Shown here: positions 1 to 5,098 of the stretch, in pieces
Layout of the letters: each line of letters begins with the position of its first letter
Numbering within the stretch: the first letter of the stretch is position 1
Assembly: GCA_002727775.1 (NCBI GenBank)
Contig: PBUF01000122.1
Span: forward strand, 24,518-29,615
DNA length: 5,098 nucleotides
Direction of reading: 5' to 3'
Source: Gammaproteobacteria bacterium
GTDB lineage: Bacteria; Pseudomonadota; Gammaproteobacteria; Pseudomonadales; Azotimanducaceae
Notes under the pieces: model-generated
Told to the model about the DNA's origin: nothing
The model's database searches: none
Seen by the model: the letters and a program-made list of their open reading frames with translations, nothing else
Translations under genes and position numbers: made by a program

Positions 1-911
1 GCCGATATTTCGATGGCTGTGAGATTGATTTTTTCCATACTCCACCGATTAAGATAACCCATAACCAGAGCAGAAGTATAAGCATCACCCGCTCCCACCG
101 TGTCAATCACATCGACATCCAATCCACCCCGATCACTGACCCCTTTTTTTGACATGAGAAAAGCTCCATCCTTACCTCGAGTTAGGGCGATCAGCTGCAG
201 CTCGAAATCGTTCATAATGACTCTCAATACGGTTTCAATCGATCCAGAGAGCCCAAGCAAGGATGAAACAACCTTCAGTTCTTCGCTATTTAGTTTCAAA
301 ACATCAGCGAGCACCAGAGACCTTTCAATGAGCTCTCTAGAAAAATAACTTTGTCTCAAATTGATATCGAAAACTGACAAGCTCTCTTTAGGCATCTGAC
401 TAAGCAAAGATCTAATCGCCAAACGGGTTTTTTTATTACGCTGTGCCAGAGTACCGAAGCAAACCGCATCAACACCATGAGGGAACATATTGAGGTATTC
501 GACAGTTAATAGTTCATCCCAAGCCGAATGTTTCTCAATCACATAAGATGGCTGGCCATGCGGATCCAAATTGACCTCAACAATTCCCGTAGGGACTTCT
601 AAATGTCGCTGGAGAAGTCCGGTATTCACTCCTCTTCGCCGGAGAAAATCCAGGGCCTTCACCCCCCTTGAATCACAACCAATCGACCCTAGGACAAAGG
701 AATTTGCGCCCAAACCCGAACAGTGAATCGAAAAATTAGCAGGAGCACCACCAAATATCTCTTTCTCGGGGAACACATCCCAAAGCACTTCACCTATTCC
801 AGCCACAATAAACGGTTTCAAATTCCAAATCCTACGGCAATAACTGAACGCCCCTTTAATTCTTGCTCTGAGCGCAGGAGCTAACCCACTTAACCCTGTA
901 ATCGCAATCAT
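1..911 (-). CDS. PfkB-family carbohydrate kinase (fructokinase-like), 3' end missing
   Basis: This is a cytoplasmic ATP-dependent sugar kinase of the ribokinase/PfkB family, most like fructokinases; the exact sugar cannot be read from sequence. The frame is open from ATG 911 to the left edge, giving 303 codons without a stop. Counting from that ATG, the order is: a first beta strand with GEVLWDVFPE (40-49), the sugar-site glycine motif GGAPAN (54-59), FDINLR (181-186), the K-x-N-x-x-E motif (206-211), LTRGKDGA (243-250) and the signature DTVGAGDAY (270-278). Asp276 is the expected catalytic base and GAG the anion hole. The family's usual Phe after GAGDA is Tyr here. Only the last helices are missing, since relatives run to about 300 residues from the first strand. 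The first 30 residues lie before the normal family N-terminus, so TTG 821 is a serious alternative start, and an in-frame ATG also exists at 947. It is divergent from the dioxygenase gene. Family is sure; start and substrate are not. Confidence 0.9.
   Translation of the reverse strand, partial: MIAITGLSGLAPALRARIKGAFSYCRRIWNLKPFIVAGIGEVLWDVFPEKEIFGGAPANFSIHCSGLGANSFVLGSIGCDSRGVKALDFLRRRGVNTGLLQRHLEVPTGIVEVNLDPHGQPSYVIEKHSAWDELLTVEYLNMFPHGVDAVCFGTLAQRNKKTRLAIRSLLSQMPKESLSVFDINLRQSYFSRELIERSLVLADVLKLNSEELKVVSSLLGLSGSIETVLRVIMNDFELQLIALTRGKDGAFLMSKKGVSDRGGLDVDVIDTVGAGDAYTSALVMGYLNRWSMEKINLTAIEIS
830..834 (-). promoter_or_regulatory. Candidate ribosome binding site for an internal TTG start of the kinase
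   Basis: On the minus strand TAGGA stands 8 bases before the TTG codon at 821-819. A protein starting there would begin with the residues KPFIVAGIGEV directly after the initiator, which is where PfkB proteins normally begin. By contrast, the ATG at 911 has only a weak AGAGA upstream. This start would widen the divergent gap to the dioxygenase from 51 to 141 bp, leaving more room for promoters. The evidence is spacing and family length only. Confidence 0.4.
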
Positions 912-951
912 GATAGTCTCTTTTTTTGAGAGTAAAAAACAACCCATGGTT

Positions 952-958
952 GAGGGGG
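952..958 (+). promoter_or_regulatory. Shine-Dalgarno site that fixes the TTG start of the dioxygenase
   Basis: The purine run GAGGGGG ends 4 bases before TTG 963. The in-frame TGA at 951-953 overlaps this run, so translation cannot start further upstream in this frame. The next in-frame ATG is codon 64, which would remove conserved N-terminal sequence. TTG 963 is therefore the only sensible start. Confidence 0.6.
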
Positions 959-962
959 CAAG

Positions 963-1841
963 TTGAACGAACAAGAAAAATACCTCTTCGATCTTCGAGG
1001 TTACATTGTCGTCAAAAATGCACTTACTAGTTCTCAGATCAAAGACCTTTCAAAACATCTTGAACTCCATCGATCCGACAACGATTATTTTTTTGGCTCT
1101 GATAGAACAAAATTCACGAGCCCAGAGGATACCGCCTGGACCACTCCCACAATGCTCGACTGGGGAGGTTGTTACTTAGACCTCATCGATCTACCTAAAA
1201 TCAAGCCTTACTTGGAGGCCCTGCTAGGGCCCAGTTACCGGCTAGATCATGACTACCTGAAAATTGATAGTGAACAAAGTGGCAAAGGTCTTTACCTCCA
1301 TGGCGGCGGACAAGGTGCAGGTGGCCCAACAGACCTTGTTGGGCCAACAGATGGGGGTCAATGTTATTACCGATATAGCAACGGTCGCTTTTTCAATGGA
1401 CTCGTTGCGGTAGCTTTTGAACTAGATACGGTTCCCGAGGGCTCAGGAGGCTTCGGTTGTGTACCCGGAAGTCACAAAGTCAACTTCGAACTGCCAAAAG
1501 AATGGAAATACAGTAAAACTCAAGATGAGGTCCCTTTGTGCGTAGATCGTGTCGCTGCATCAGCGGGAGACGCTATCATTTTCACTGAGGCTTGCGCGCA
1601 TGGAACTATTCCATGGGAGGGTCCAGGAGAGCGGAGAACCATTTTTTACAAGTACTGTCCTCACGCGGTAGCCTGGAGCCCTTGCTATTACAATTCCGAT
1701 AACTATTCAGGACTGACTGAAGATCAAAAATCCATGTTGCTGCCACCCAGCGCCTTTGGGCCGGCGCCAGAGGTAAGGCAAATATGGGCTAAAGCTCAAG
1801 CAGAACACCGCGAATTGCAAGAGTTAAAAAAGACCCAGTAA
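963..1841 (+). CDS. PhyH-family Fe(II)/2-oxoglutarate-dependent oxygenase with His-Gly-Gly metal motif
   Basis: This 292-residue protein belongs to the phytanoyl-CoA dioxygenase (PhyH) superfamily of cytoplasmic, non-heme iron oxygenases that spend 2-oxoglutarate and O2 on hydroxylating, or sometimes halogenating, a substrate. Visible parts are the N-terminal LFDLRGYIVVKNAL (8-21), YRLDHDY (92-98), YLHGG (111-115), NGLVAVAFELDTVPEGSGGFGCVPGSHK (145-172, the core strands) and EACAHGTIPW (209-218). His113 and His213 are the expected iron ligands. Arg224 lies exactly 11 residues after His213, as for the human PAHX pair H264/R275, and should hold 2-oxoglutarate. The carboxylate expected two residues after His113 is Gly115. 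Residues 116-132 form a glycine-rich stretch with GPTD repeated. The TTG start is forced by the stop at 951-953. It stands alone, divergent from the kinase and tail-to-tail with the MDR gene. The substrate is unknown; the name phytanoyl-CoA should not be taken literally. Confidence 0.9.
   Translation: MNEQEKYLFDLRGYIVVKNALTSSQIKDLSKHLELHRSDNDYFFGSDRTKFTSPEDTAWTTPTMLDWGGCYLDLIDLPKIKPYLEALLGPSYRLDHDYLKIDSEQSGKGLYLHGGGQGAGGPTDLVGPTDGGQCYYRYSNGRFFNGLVAVAFELDTVPEGSGGFGCVPGSHKVNFELPKEWKYSKTQDEVPLCVDRVAASAGDAIIFTEACAHGTIPWEGPGERRTIFYKYCPHAVAWSPCYYNSDNYSGLTEDQKSMLLPPSAFGPAPEVRQIWAKAQAEHRELQELKKTQ
1322..1346 (+). repeat. Perfect 10-bp inverted repeat, 5-base loop, inside the dioxygenase gene
   Basis: TGGCCCAACA at 1322-1331 and TGTTGGGCCA at 1337-1346 are exact reverse complements around the loop GACCT. 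The RNA would form a GC-rich hairpin. The same stretch encodes a protein repeat: GPTD at residues 121-124 and again at 127-130. It is not followed by a run of T, so it is not a factor-independent terminator. Confidence 0.75.
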
Positions 1842-1859
1842 CGAGCGGCTTTAGCCATC

Positions 1860-2996
1860 TTATAAACTCGGATTAATCAGATACTTCTGTCCCGTCGCCT
1901 GCTGGGAATAAACTCCTAAAGCATCTAGGCTTAATGCTCCAGCTAATGAGACTTCCTGAGTATAGCTACTCTTAAAAGTAGTCGTGACTTCATCGGCGAC
2001 TCTTTGGCGAAGTTCAGATGCTTTTTCTCGACCGATTTTTTGCAGAAACGGCGTTAATAGCCAACCACCAACTCCCCATTGCATCCCATAACTTCTCTTC
2101 AAGACTGTATGAGCTCTTTCAAGACCACCATAAATATAAACCTGTTTATGCTGATCAGAACCGTAACGACTGAATTCTCCGCCTTGAGCACTAGCCGCAG
2201 CTTCCATAGCAGTCAAAAGATCGTTAGCTAACTCGCCTCCGCCCGTCGCATCAAAAGCAACATATGCTTTGGTCTCCAGAATCGCTTCCTTAAGGTCCTT
2301 CGCAAAGGAGTCTTTACTAGAATCACAGACATGAGTTGCTCCTATATCTCTGAGCAACTTTTCCTGTTCGGGCTTTCTAACTACGTTAACTAACGGCACA
2401 TCATCGGCAATACATATTTTTTGCAGCATCTGGCCCAAATTTGAAGCCGCAGCGGTATGCATCAAGCCCGAAAAACCCTCTTCTCGCATCGTTTCAACCA
2501 TACCTAACGCTGTCAAAGGGTTAACAAAACACGAAGCTGCCTCTTTAGACGAAACCCCTTCATTCATCACAAGACATTGATGTGTTTTTAACGTTCGATA
2601 TTCGCTGTACATTGCCCCACCCAAAACTGCTACGGTTTTACCCATCAACGCTTTGGCTTCTTCTGAGGAGCCTGTAGCTATAACAACCCCAGCACCCTCG
2701 TTACCCACAGGCATTGGGTGCCCGACTCGAGCTGCCATCGCAGTCATCACAGCCTCACCTATAGGCGCGTTCACAACAGGATTATCTTCTGATCCCGACT
2801 GACTTGCCTTGCTTATATCAGCCATCGCCAACAGCATGCCCAGGTCAGAAGGGTTAATAGGCGAGGCCTCAACCTTCACCAGCACTTCGTTTTCGCCGGG
2901 CGCTTGAACTTCAGCGTCCTGCAAAGAAAGTTCTAGCTCACCACCTGGCTTAACTAAAGACAGTAATTGACGGCCGACAGTTGGTAATTCGCTCAT
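1860..2996 (-). CDS. MDR-superfamily NAD(P)H-dependent oxidoreductase, quinone-oxidoreductase/enoyl-reductase-like, without zinc
   Basis: This 378-residue protein is a medium-chain dehydrogenase/reductase: a GroES-like N-terminal domain (about 1-140), a Rossmann domain (about 150-295) and a C-terminal return to the catalytic domain. Visible motifs are INPSDL (47-52), GNEGAGVV (98-105), NPLTALGM (159-166) and a nucleotide-binding turn AAASNLGQ (182-189). INPSDL is the form found in zinc-independent quinone oxidoreductases and MECR-type enoyl reductases. The Cys that binds catalytic zinc in alcohol dehydrogenases is absent, and only four Cys occur (141, 156, 195, 224), so there is no structural zinc cluster. 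About 46 residues separate INPSDL from GNEGAG, roughly twice the spacing I expect for quinone oxidoreductases. The start is supported by GGGGAAAGG just before the ATG. Labels such as 'zinc-binding dehydrogenase' would be misleading. The substrate is unknown; reduction of a quinone or of an activated C=C bond is the best guess. Confidence 0.88.
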   Translation of the reverse strand: MSELPTVGRQLLSLVKPGGELELSLQDAEVQAPGENEVLVKVEASPINPSDLGMLLAMADISKASQSGSEDNPVVNAPIGEAVMTAMAARVGHPMPVGNEGAGVVIATGSSEEAKALMGKTVAVLGGAMYSEYRTLKTHQCLVMNEGVSSKEAASCFVNPLTALGMVETMREEGFSGLMHTAAASNLGQMLQKICIADDVPLVNVVRKPEQEKLLRDIGATHVCDSSKDSFAKDLKEAILETKAYVAFDATGGGELANDLLTAMEAAASAQGGEFSRYGSDQHKQVYIYGGLERAHTVLKRSYGMQWGVGGWLLTPFLQKIGREKASELRQRVADEVTTTFKSSYTQEVSLAGALSLDALGVYSQQATGQKYLINPSL

Positions 2997-3031
2997 AACC
3001 TTTCCCCAAAAATAAATAACAAGATTCTGTC

Positions 3032-3037
3032 ATTATA
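3032..3037 (-). promoter_or_regulatory. Candidate -10 element for the MDR oxidoreductase gene
   Basis: The minus strand carries a perfect TATAAT 35 bases upstream of the ATG. At 17-base spacing the -35 position reads TAACCG, a poor match to TTGACA, and it falls inside the palindrome at 3053-3066. A weak -35 covered by a possible operator would fit an activated or repressed promoter, but this is a pattern match only. Confidence 0.4.
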
Positions 3038-3052
3038 AAGCAACTTGATTCC

Positions 3053-3066
3053 TTCGGTTATCCGAA
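3053..3066. repeat. 14-bp palindrome, candidate operator between divergent genes
   Basis: TTCGG and CCGAA form exact arms around TTAT. The site lies in the 105-bp gap between the MDR and FBP genes. It overlaps the -35 position expected from the TATAAT at 3032-3037 and lies just before TAAAAT (3071-3076), a possible -10 for the FBP gene. Position and symmetry suggest a regulator binding site. The arms are short, so chance is possible. Confidence 0.35.
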
Positions 3067-3070
3067 TGTC

Positions 3071-3076
3071 TAAAAT
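3071..3076 (+). promoter_or_regulatory. Possible -10 element for the FBP-domain gene
   Basis: TAAAAT matches the TATAAT consensus at five of six positions and lies 25 bases before ATG 3102. The best -35 candidate, TTGATT at 3045-3050, is 20 bases upstream, longer than the usual 16-18, so support is weak. Confidence 0.25.
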
Positions 3077-3101
3077 CTTCGTGTCAGGTTAAACTGGTCT
3101 T

Positions 3102-3578
3102 ATGGAATCCTTGTCCAGAAGTGAATTGACTCGTCTCTTTCCAGATGAAACGCCAAGGGAACTTTCGATCCCCAAACTCGATCACGTCGATTGGGCTGTA
3201 CTAGATTATTTTGGCTGGATAAATTCCGCAGGTAATATCGGGTTCGTGGTGATACCCTATGGAAACAAGCACCGTGCGCTTCGAATGACCAGATCGTTAA
3301 GTTCCAGCCGGAAGCCAAAAACGCATATGTGCTCATGGTGCCATCATGTTTATCGAGGCTACGGTACCGCGCTATTTAGTTGTAACGTTGCAGGTTCAGA
3401 CGGCCGAAGGATTATCGGACATCACTTGTGCAAACAACTTGATTGTAGTCTTAGGATTAGAAATCTTGCCAGCGACCCGCCTAGCTTCATGCCGGAAACT
3501 ATAGCCTTATCCGAAAAAATCGTGCGCTTAGAAAACTCGGTTTTCTCGTTCATGCAAAGGACTAATCAGTTAGCTTGA
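3102..3578 (+). CDS. FBP domain protein: stand-alone FusB/EF-G-binding-type zinc finger
   Basis: This 158-residue protein matches, from memory, the FBP C-terminal treble-clef zinc-finger family, named after FusB and Fbp, which bind elongation factor G and free it from fusidic-acid-stalled ribosomes in Gram-positive bacteria. The diagnostic parts are HMCSWCH (75-81) and the tail HHLCKQLDCSLRIRNL (107-122). Cys77, Cys80, Cys110 and Cys115 are the likely zinc ligands, matching the four-Cys finger known in FusB. A strand-rich segment, DYFGWINSAGNIGFVVIPYG (35-54), precedes the finger. FusB is about 213 residues, with a helical N-terminal domain first; here only about 70 residues precede the finger, so that domain appears reduced or absent. 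No signal peptide or membrane segment is seen, so a cytosolic place at the ribosome is likely. The Shine-Dalgarno site is weak (AGG 13 bases upstream). Its last 13 bases overlap the MFS gene end. Family is fairly sure; an EF-G role in this organism is inference. Confidence 0.8.
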   Translation: MESLSRSELTRLFPDETPRELSIPKLDHVDWAVLDYFGWINSAGNIGFVVIPYGNKHRALRMTRSLSSSRKPKTHMCSWCHHVYRGYGTALFSCNVAGSDGRRIIGHHLCKQLDCSLRIRNLASDPPSFMPETIALSEKIVRLENSVFSFMQRTNQLA

Positions 3579-4924
3579 AGGTTAGAATCCTCTCTTTTCT
3601 TAGTCGGCAACCAGGGACCCTCTCCAAAACCCACTAGGAAAGTCACGCACAAGCAACAGCAGCCCGCAATAAACATCCATGTCGCCCATCCCCAATGTTC
3701 AACCACCTGCGGCAAACCGAGATTCAGAAATAGGCCCGCGATGGGCGAAAGGGTGGCAGTTATACCAAATGCTCGGCCAACACCATGTGGACTAATAGAT
3801 TCAGCAGTTTCTGAATAAATCGCACACCAAGCCGGATAGATAAACCCTGCGAAGAAACCGGTAGTCGACCAAAGGAGCATCAACAGTGTCTCTGATGCAT
3901 CTGGCGGCAAAGAGGAGCCATAAATAAAACATAGTCCTGTAGCAAATCCGCCAAATGCTGTAATCGATTTTCGCACTCGAAGAAAATCCGACAACCAACC
4001 AGACAAAAAAACACTCACGGTAAAGACAATCCAAAAATAGGACGTTACTTTTGCTGCATTCGCCGGATCCAAGCCATGATGCTGCGCCAAAAACGTGGGG
4101 ACATAAGCAGATACAGTCACATAAGTAAGTGCCCAGAATACGATCACGATCGACAACAGCCAAAGTCTCGGACTCCTGTAGACCCTTTTACCGTCATCAT
4201 AGGTTTCGGCCCAGTCAGCCCTTCCAGCATCCGCCGATGAATCCAAACCCTCGGTAGAATCCGAGTTCGCAGACTCCAAAAATTCACGCACGCGCGGACT
4301 TAGGTCGCGATAAAATATGAATATAACGAGCGCGGTTATTGCTGCTAGCACTGCGGCTATCCAATACTGAGAGCGCCAGCCTGGCCAAATTGGTAGCGTC
4401 TGCGCCGCAATCGCCGTAGACATTAACGCTCCTATAGTGAAGGCTAAGGAAACCCAAGCGTAGACCATGGCCCTTCCCATGCTAGGGGTAAGATCTCGGG
4501 AAGCCGCGTGAACGGCGGGGTTCATTCCAGCCATCAAAAAGCTGCCCGCCGTCACTAAAAACGCAAGCGTCCAAAAATTGGGGGAGATAGCTCCCAGAAT
4601 CGAGATGATCGCATAAGCGAACACGGGCCAAATCATTAGGGGTCGACGACCAAAGCGATCAGCAGCACGACTAAGCAAAACAGCGCCTAAGCTATAAAAT
4701 AAGCCAGCTATCGCCGCAACGTAACCCCATTCCACCAAGGACTTATCAAAATCAGCAAGAATGTAGACTAAAACCGGCCCATTTTTGAGTGCTTCATATT
4801 GTTCAACTGCCCATCCAAGAATAATCAGGCCCAATAGCCACCAACGCAGTTTCCCTTCTGGGAAAAAATCGATCTGCTTATTCTTTAAATAGGACCAAAA
4901 ATCCGGATTTTGGCTTTCCGACAT
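3566..4924 (-). CDS. MFS transporter, 12 transmembrane helices
   Basis: This 452-residue inner-membrane carrier belongs to the major facilitator superfamily and would move a small solute using an ion gradient. Hydrophobic segments are seen near residues 28-46, 63-83, 97-113, 117-136, 152-172, 185-204, 253-275, 294-313, 320-336, 345-366, 385-403 and 411-432, two six-helix halves joined by a charged loop (206-250). The loop after helix 2 carries motif A, SRAADRFGRRP (85-95), with Asp89, Arg90, Gly92 and Arg93; the first Gly of the motif is Ser85. A degenerate second copy, SGWLSDFLRVRK (308-319), follows helix 8 as expected. Charged or polar groups Glu41 and Glu44 lie in or next to helix 1 and could face the substrate path. 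GCCCLC (421-426) in helix 12 is unusually Cys-rich. The ATG has a very strong Shine-Dalgarno site. It is divergent from the acyl-CoA dehydrogenase gene across 100 bp, hinting at import of an organic acid or acyl compound, but the substrate cannot be told. Confidence 0.92.
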   Translation of the reverse strand: MSESQNPDFWSYLKNKQIDFFPEGKLRWWLLGLIILGWAVEQYEALKNGPVLVYILADFDKSLVEWGYVAAIAGLFYSLGAVLLSRAADRFGRRPLMIWPVFAYAIISILGAISPNFWTLAFLVTAGSFLMAGMNPAVHAASRDLTPSMGRAMVYAWVSLAFTIGALMSTAIAAQTLPIWPGWRSQYWIAAVLAAITALVIFIFYRDLSPRVREFLESANSDSTEGLDSSADAGRADWAETYDDGKRVYRSPRLWLLSIVIVFWALTYVTVSAYVPTFLAQHHGLDPANAAKVTSYFWIVFTVSVFLSGWLSDFLRVRKSITAFGGFATGLCFIYGSSLPPDASETLLMLLWSTTGFFAGFIYPAWCAIYSETAESISPHGVGRAFGITATLSPIAGLFLNLGLPQVVEHWGWATWMFIAGCCCLCVTFLVGFGEGPWLPTKKREDSNLQAN

Positions 4925-4928
4925 CGTT

Positions 4929-4946
4929 CCCTCCTAACCTCCTCCC
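4929..4946 (-). promoter_or_regulatory. Doubled Shine-Dalgarno tract of the MFS gene
   Basis: On the minus strand GGGAGGAGG (4946-4938) is followed, after TT, by AGGAGGG (4935-4929), which ends 4 bases before ATG 4924. The near copy is a full consensus at ideal spacing and fixes the start. The far copy has no start codon at a useful distance of its own. Confidence 0.65.
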
Positions 4947-5014
4947 AGTGTAGCACTCAGGAAGACTCCTTGATTAATTAATGTAAAATACCCATTTATT
5001 AAGTTCATCCACTT

Positions 5015-5019
5015 GGAAG
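5015..5019 (+). promoter_or_regulatory. Ribosome binding site of the acyl-CoA dehydrogenase gene
   Basis: GGAAG lies 5 bases before ATG 5025 and supports that start. The AT-rich stretch upstream (4970-5005, with the perfect palindrome ATTAATTAAT at 4973-4982) probably contains the divergent promoters, but I could not pair a convincing -35 with a -10 on either strand. Confidence 0.45.
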
Positions 5020-5024
5020 TATTA

Positions 5025-5098
5025 ATGAGTACAGAGCAATTTAGAGAAGAAGTAAGAGATTGGCTTGAATCGAACTGTCCCGAGAGCATGAGACAAGG
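5025..5098 (+). CDS. Acyl-CoA dehydrogenase, N-terminal 24 codons only
   Basis: The frame opens at ATG 5025 and runs off the right edge. The visible start, MSTEQFREEVRDWLESNCPE followed by SMRQ, is the typical first helix of FadE-like acyl-CoA dehydrogenases (pattern FR.EVR.WLE.NCP..MR). These are FAD flavoenzymes that make the alpha,beta double bond in acyl-CoA thioesters and pass electrons to ETF. The family's flavin, substrate and catalytic-Glu motifs all lie beyond the window, so the call rests on this one helix, and chain length or substrate cannot be inferred. It is divergent from the MFS transporter, with which it may be co-regulated. Confidence 0.7.
   Translation, partial: MSTEQFREEVRDWLESNCPESMRQ

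Noticed and set aside
100..348. Open frame of 82 codons on the plus strand
   Set aside because: It lies wholly opposite the kinase gene, has Ser/Thr-rich low-complexity content and no recognisable motif; the minus-strand frame encodes clear PfkB motifs.
916..939. T7/A6 tract with short inverted arms between the kinase and dioxygenase starts
   Set aside because: The GC-containing arms are 4 bp (TCTC/GAGA); simple A/T runs in an intergenic gap, without a terminator or operator form.
946..966. Mini-frame ATG GTT GAG GGG GCA AGT TGA overlapping the dioxygenase TTG start, possible leader peptide
   Set aside because: Six codons without its own ribosome site or amino-acid bias; the overlap of its stop with the start is probably chance.
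1826..1856. Possible terminator for the MDR gene: stem GGCT/AGCC (1847-1856) followed on the minus strand by T6 (1831-1826)
   Set aside because: The stem is only 4 bp with a 2-base loop, and the T run is 15 bases away; not a credible factor-independent terminator.
3092..3099. AACTGGTC before the FBP gene, like a FadR half-site
   Set aside because: The second half of the FadR operator is absent, and the neighbour is not a fatty-acid gene.
3100..3336. Open frame of 78 codons on the minus strand
   Set aside because: It is antisense to the FBP-domain gene, whose Cys motifs make it the real frame; this one shows no domain.
3801..4163. Open frame of 120 codons on the minus strand
   Set aside because: It lies inside the MFS gene in another frame; its Cys/Trp-rich composition is what a shifted membrane-protein frame gives.

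Overview
The window reads as ordinary bacterial chromosome with moderate GC, dense genes and short gaps. The gene mix is an MDR oxidoreductase, a PhyH-type dioxygenase, an MFS carrier and an acyl-CoA dehydrogenase of the 'WLE.NCP.SMR' type. Together with Shine-Dalgarno sites and some TTG starts, this suggests a marine, probably gammaproteobacterial, heterotroph. That placement is an inference from protein style, not a proof. I see no tRNA, rRNA, CRISPR array, insertion sequence, phage gene or plasmid feature.

Six genes are present, two of them cut by the window edges, and they alternate strand without exception. In order they are: a PfkB-family sugar kinase (minus, 3' end off the left edge); a PhyH-family Fe(II)/2-oxoglutarate oxygenase (plus); a zinc-less quinone-oxidoreductase-like MDR protein (minus); a small protein with an FBP/FusB-type C-terminal zinc finger (plus); a 12-helix MFS transporter (minus); and the first 24 codons of an acyl-CoA dehydrogenase (plus, cut by the right edge). 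No two neighbours can share an operon. The gaps are therefore either divergent promoter regions (between kinase and dioxygenase, MDR and FBP, MFS and acyl-CoA dehydrogenase) or tail-to-tail junctions (18 bp between dioxygenase and MDR; a 13-bp overlap between FBP and MFS).

The genes do not form an evident single pathway. The kinase points to sugar phosphorylation. The MDR protein, the carrier and the acyl-CoA dehydrogenase fit uptake and oxidation of small organic or acyl compounds. The FBP protein belongs with translation (EF-G) by homology. The MFS and acyl-CoA dehydrogenase genes share a divergent control region and are the most plausible functional pair.

The points most worth a second look are: the dioxygenase's His-Gly-Gly at the place where PhyH enzymes carry His-X-Asp, a change known from 2-oxoglutarate halogenases; a perfect 10-bp inverted repeat encoding a GPTD duplication just after that motif; the stand-alone FusB-like zinc finger; a 14-bp palindrome between the MDR and FBP genes; and the uncertain start of the kinase. 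I found no convincing new multi-gene system.
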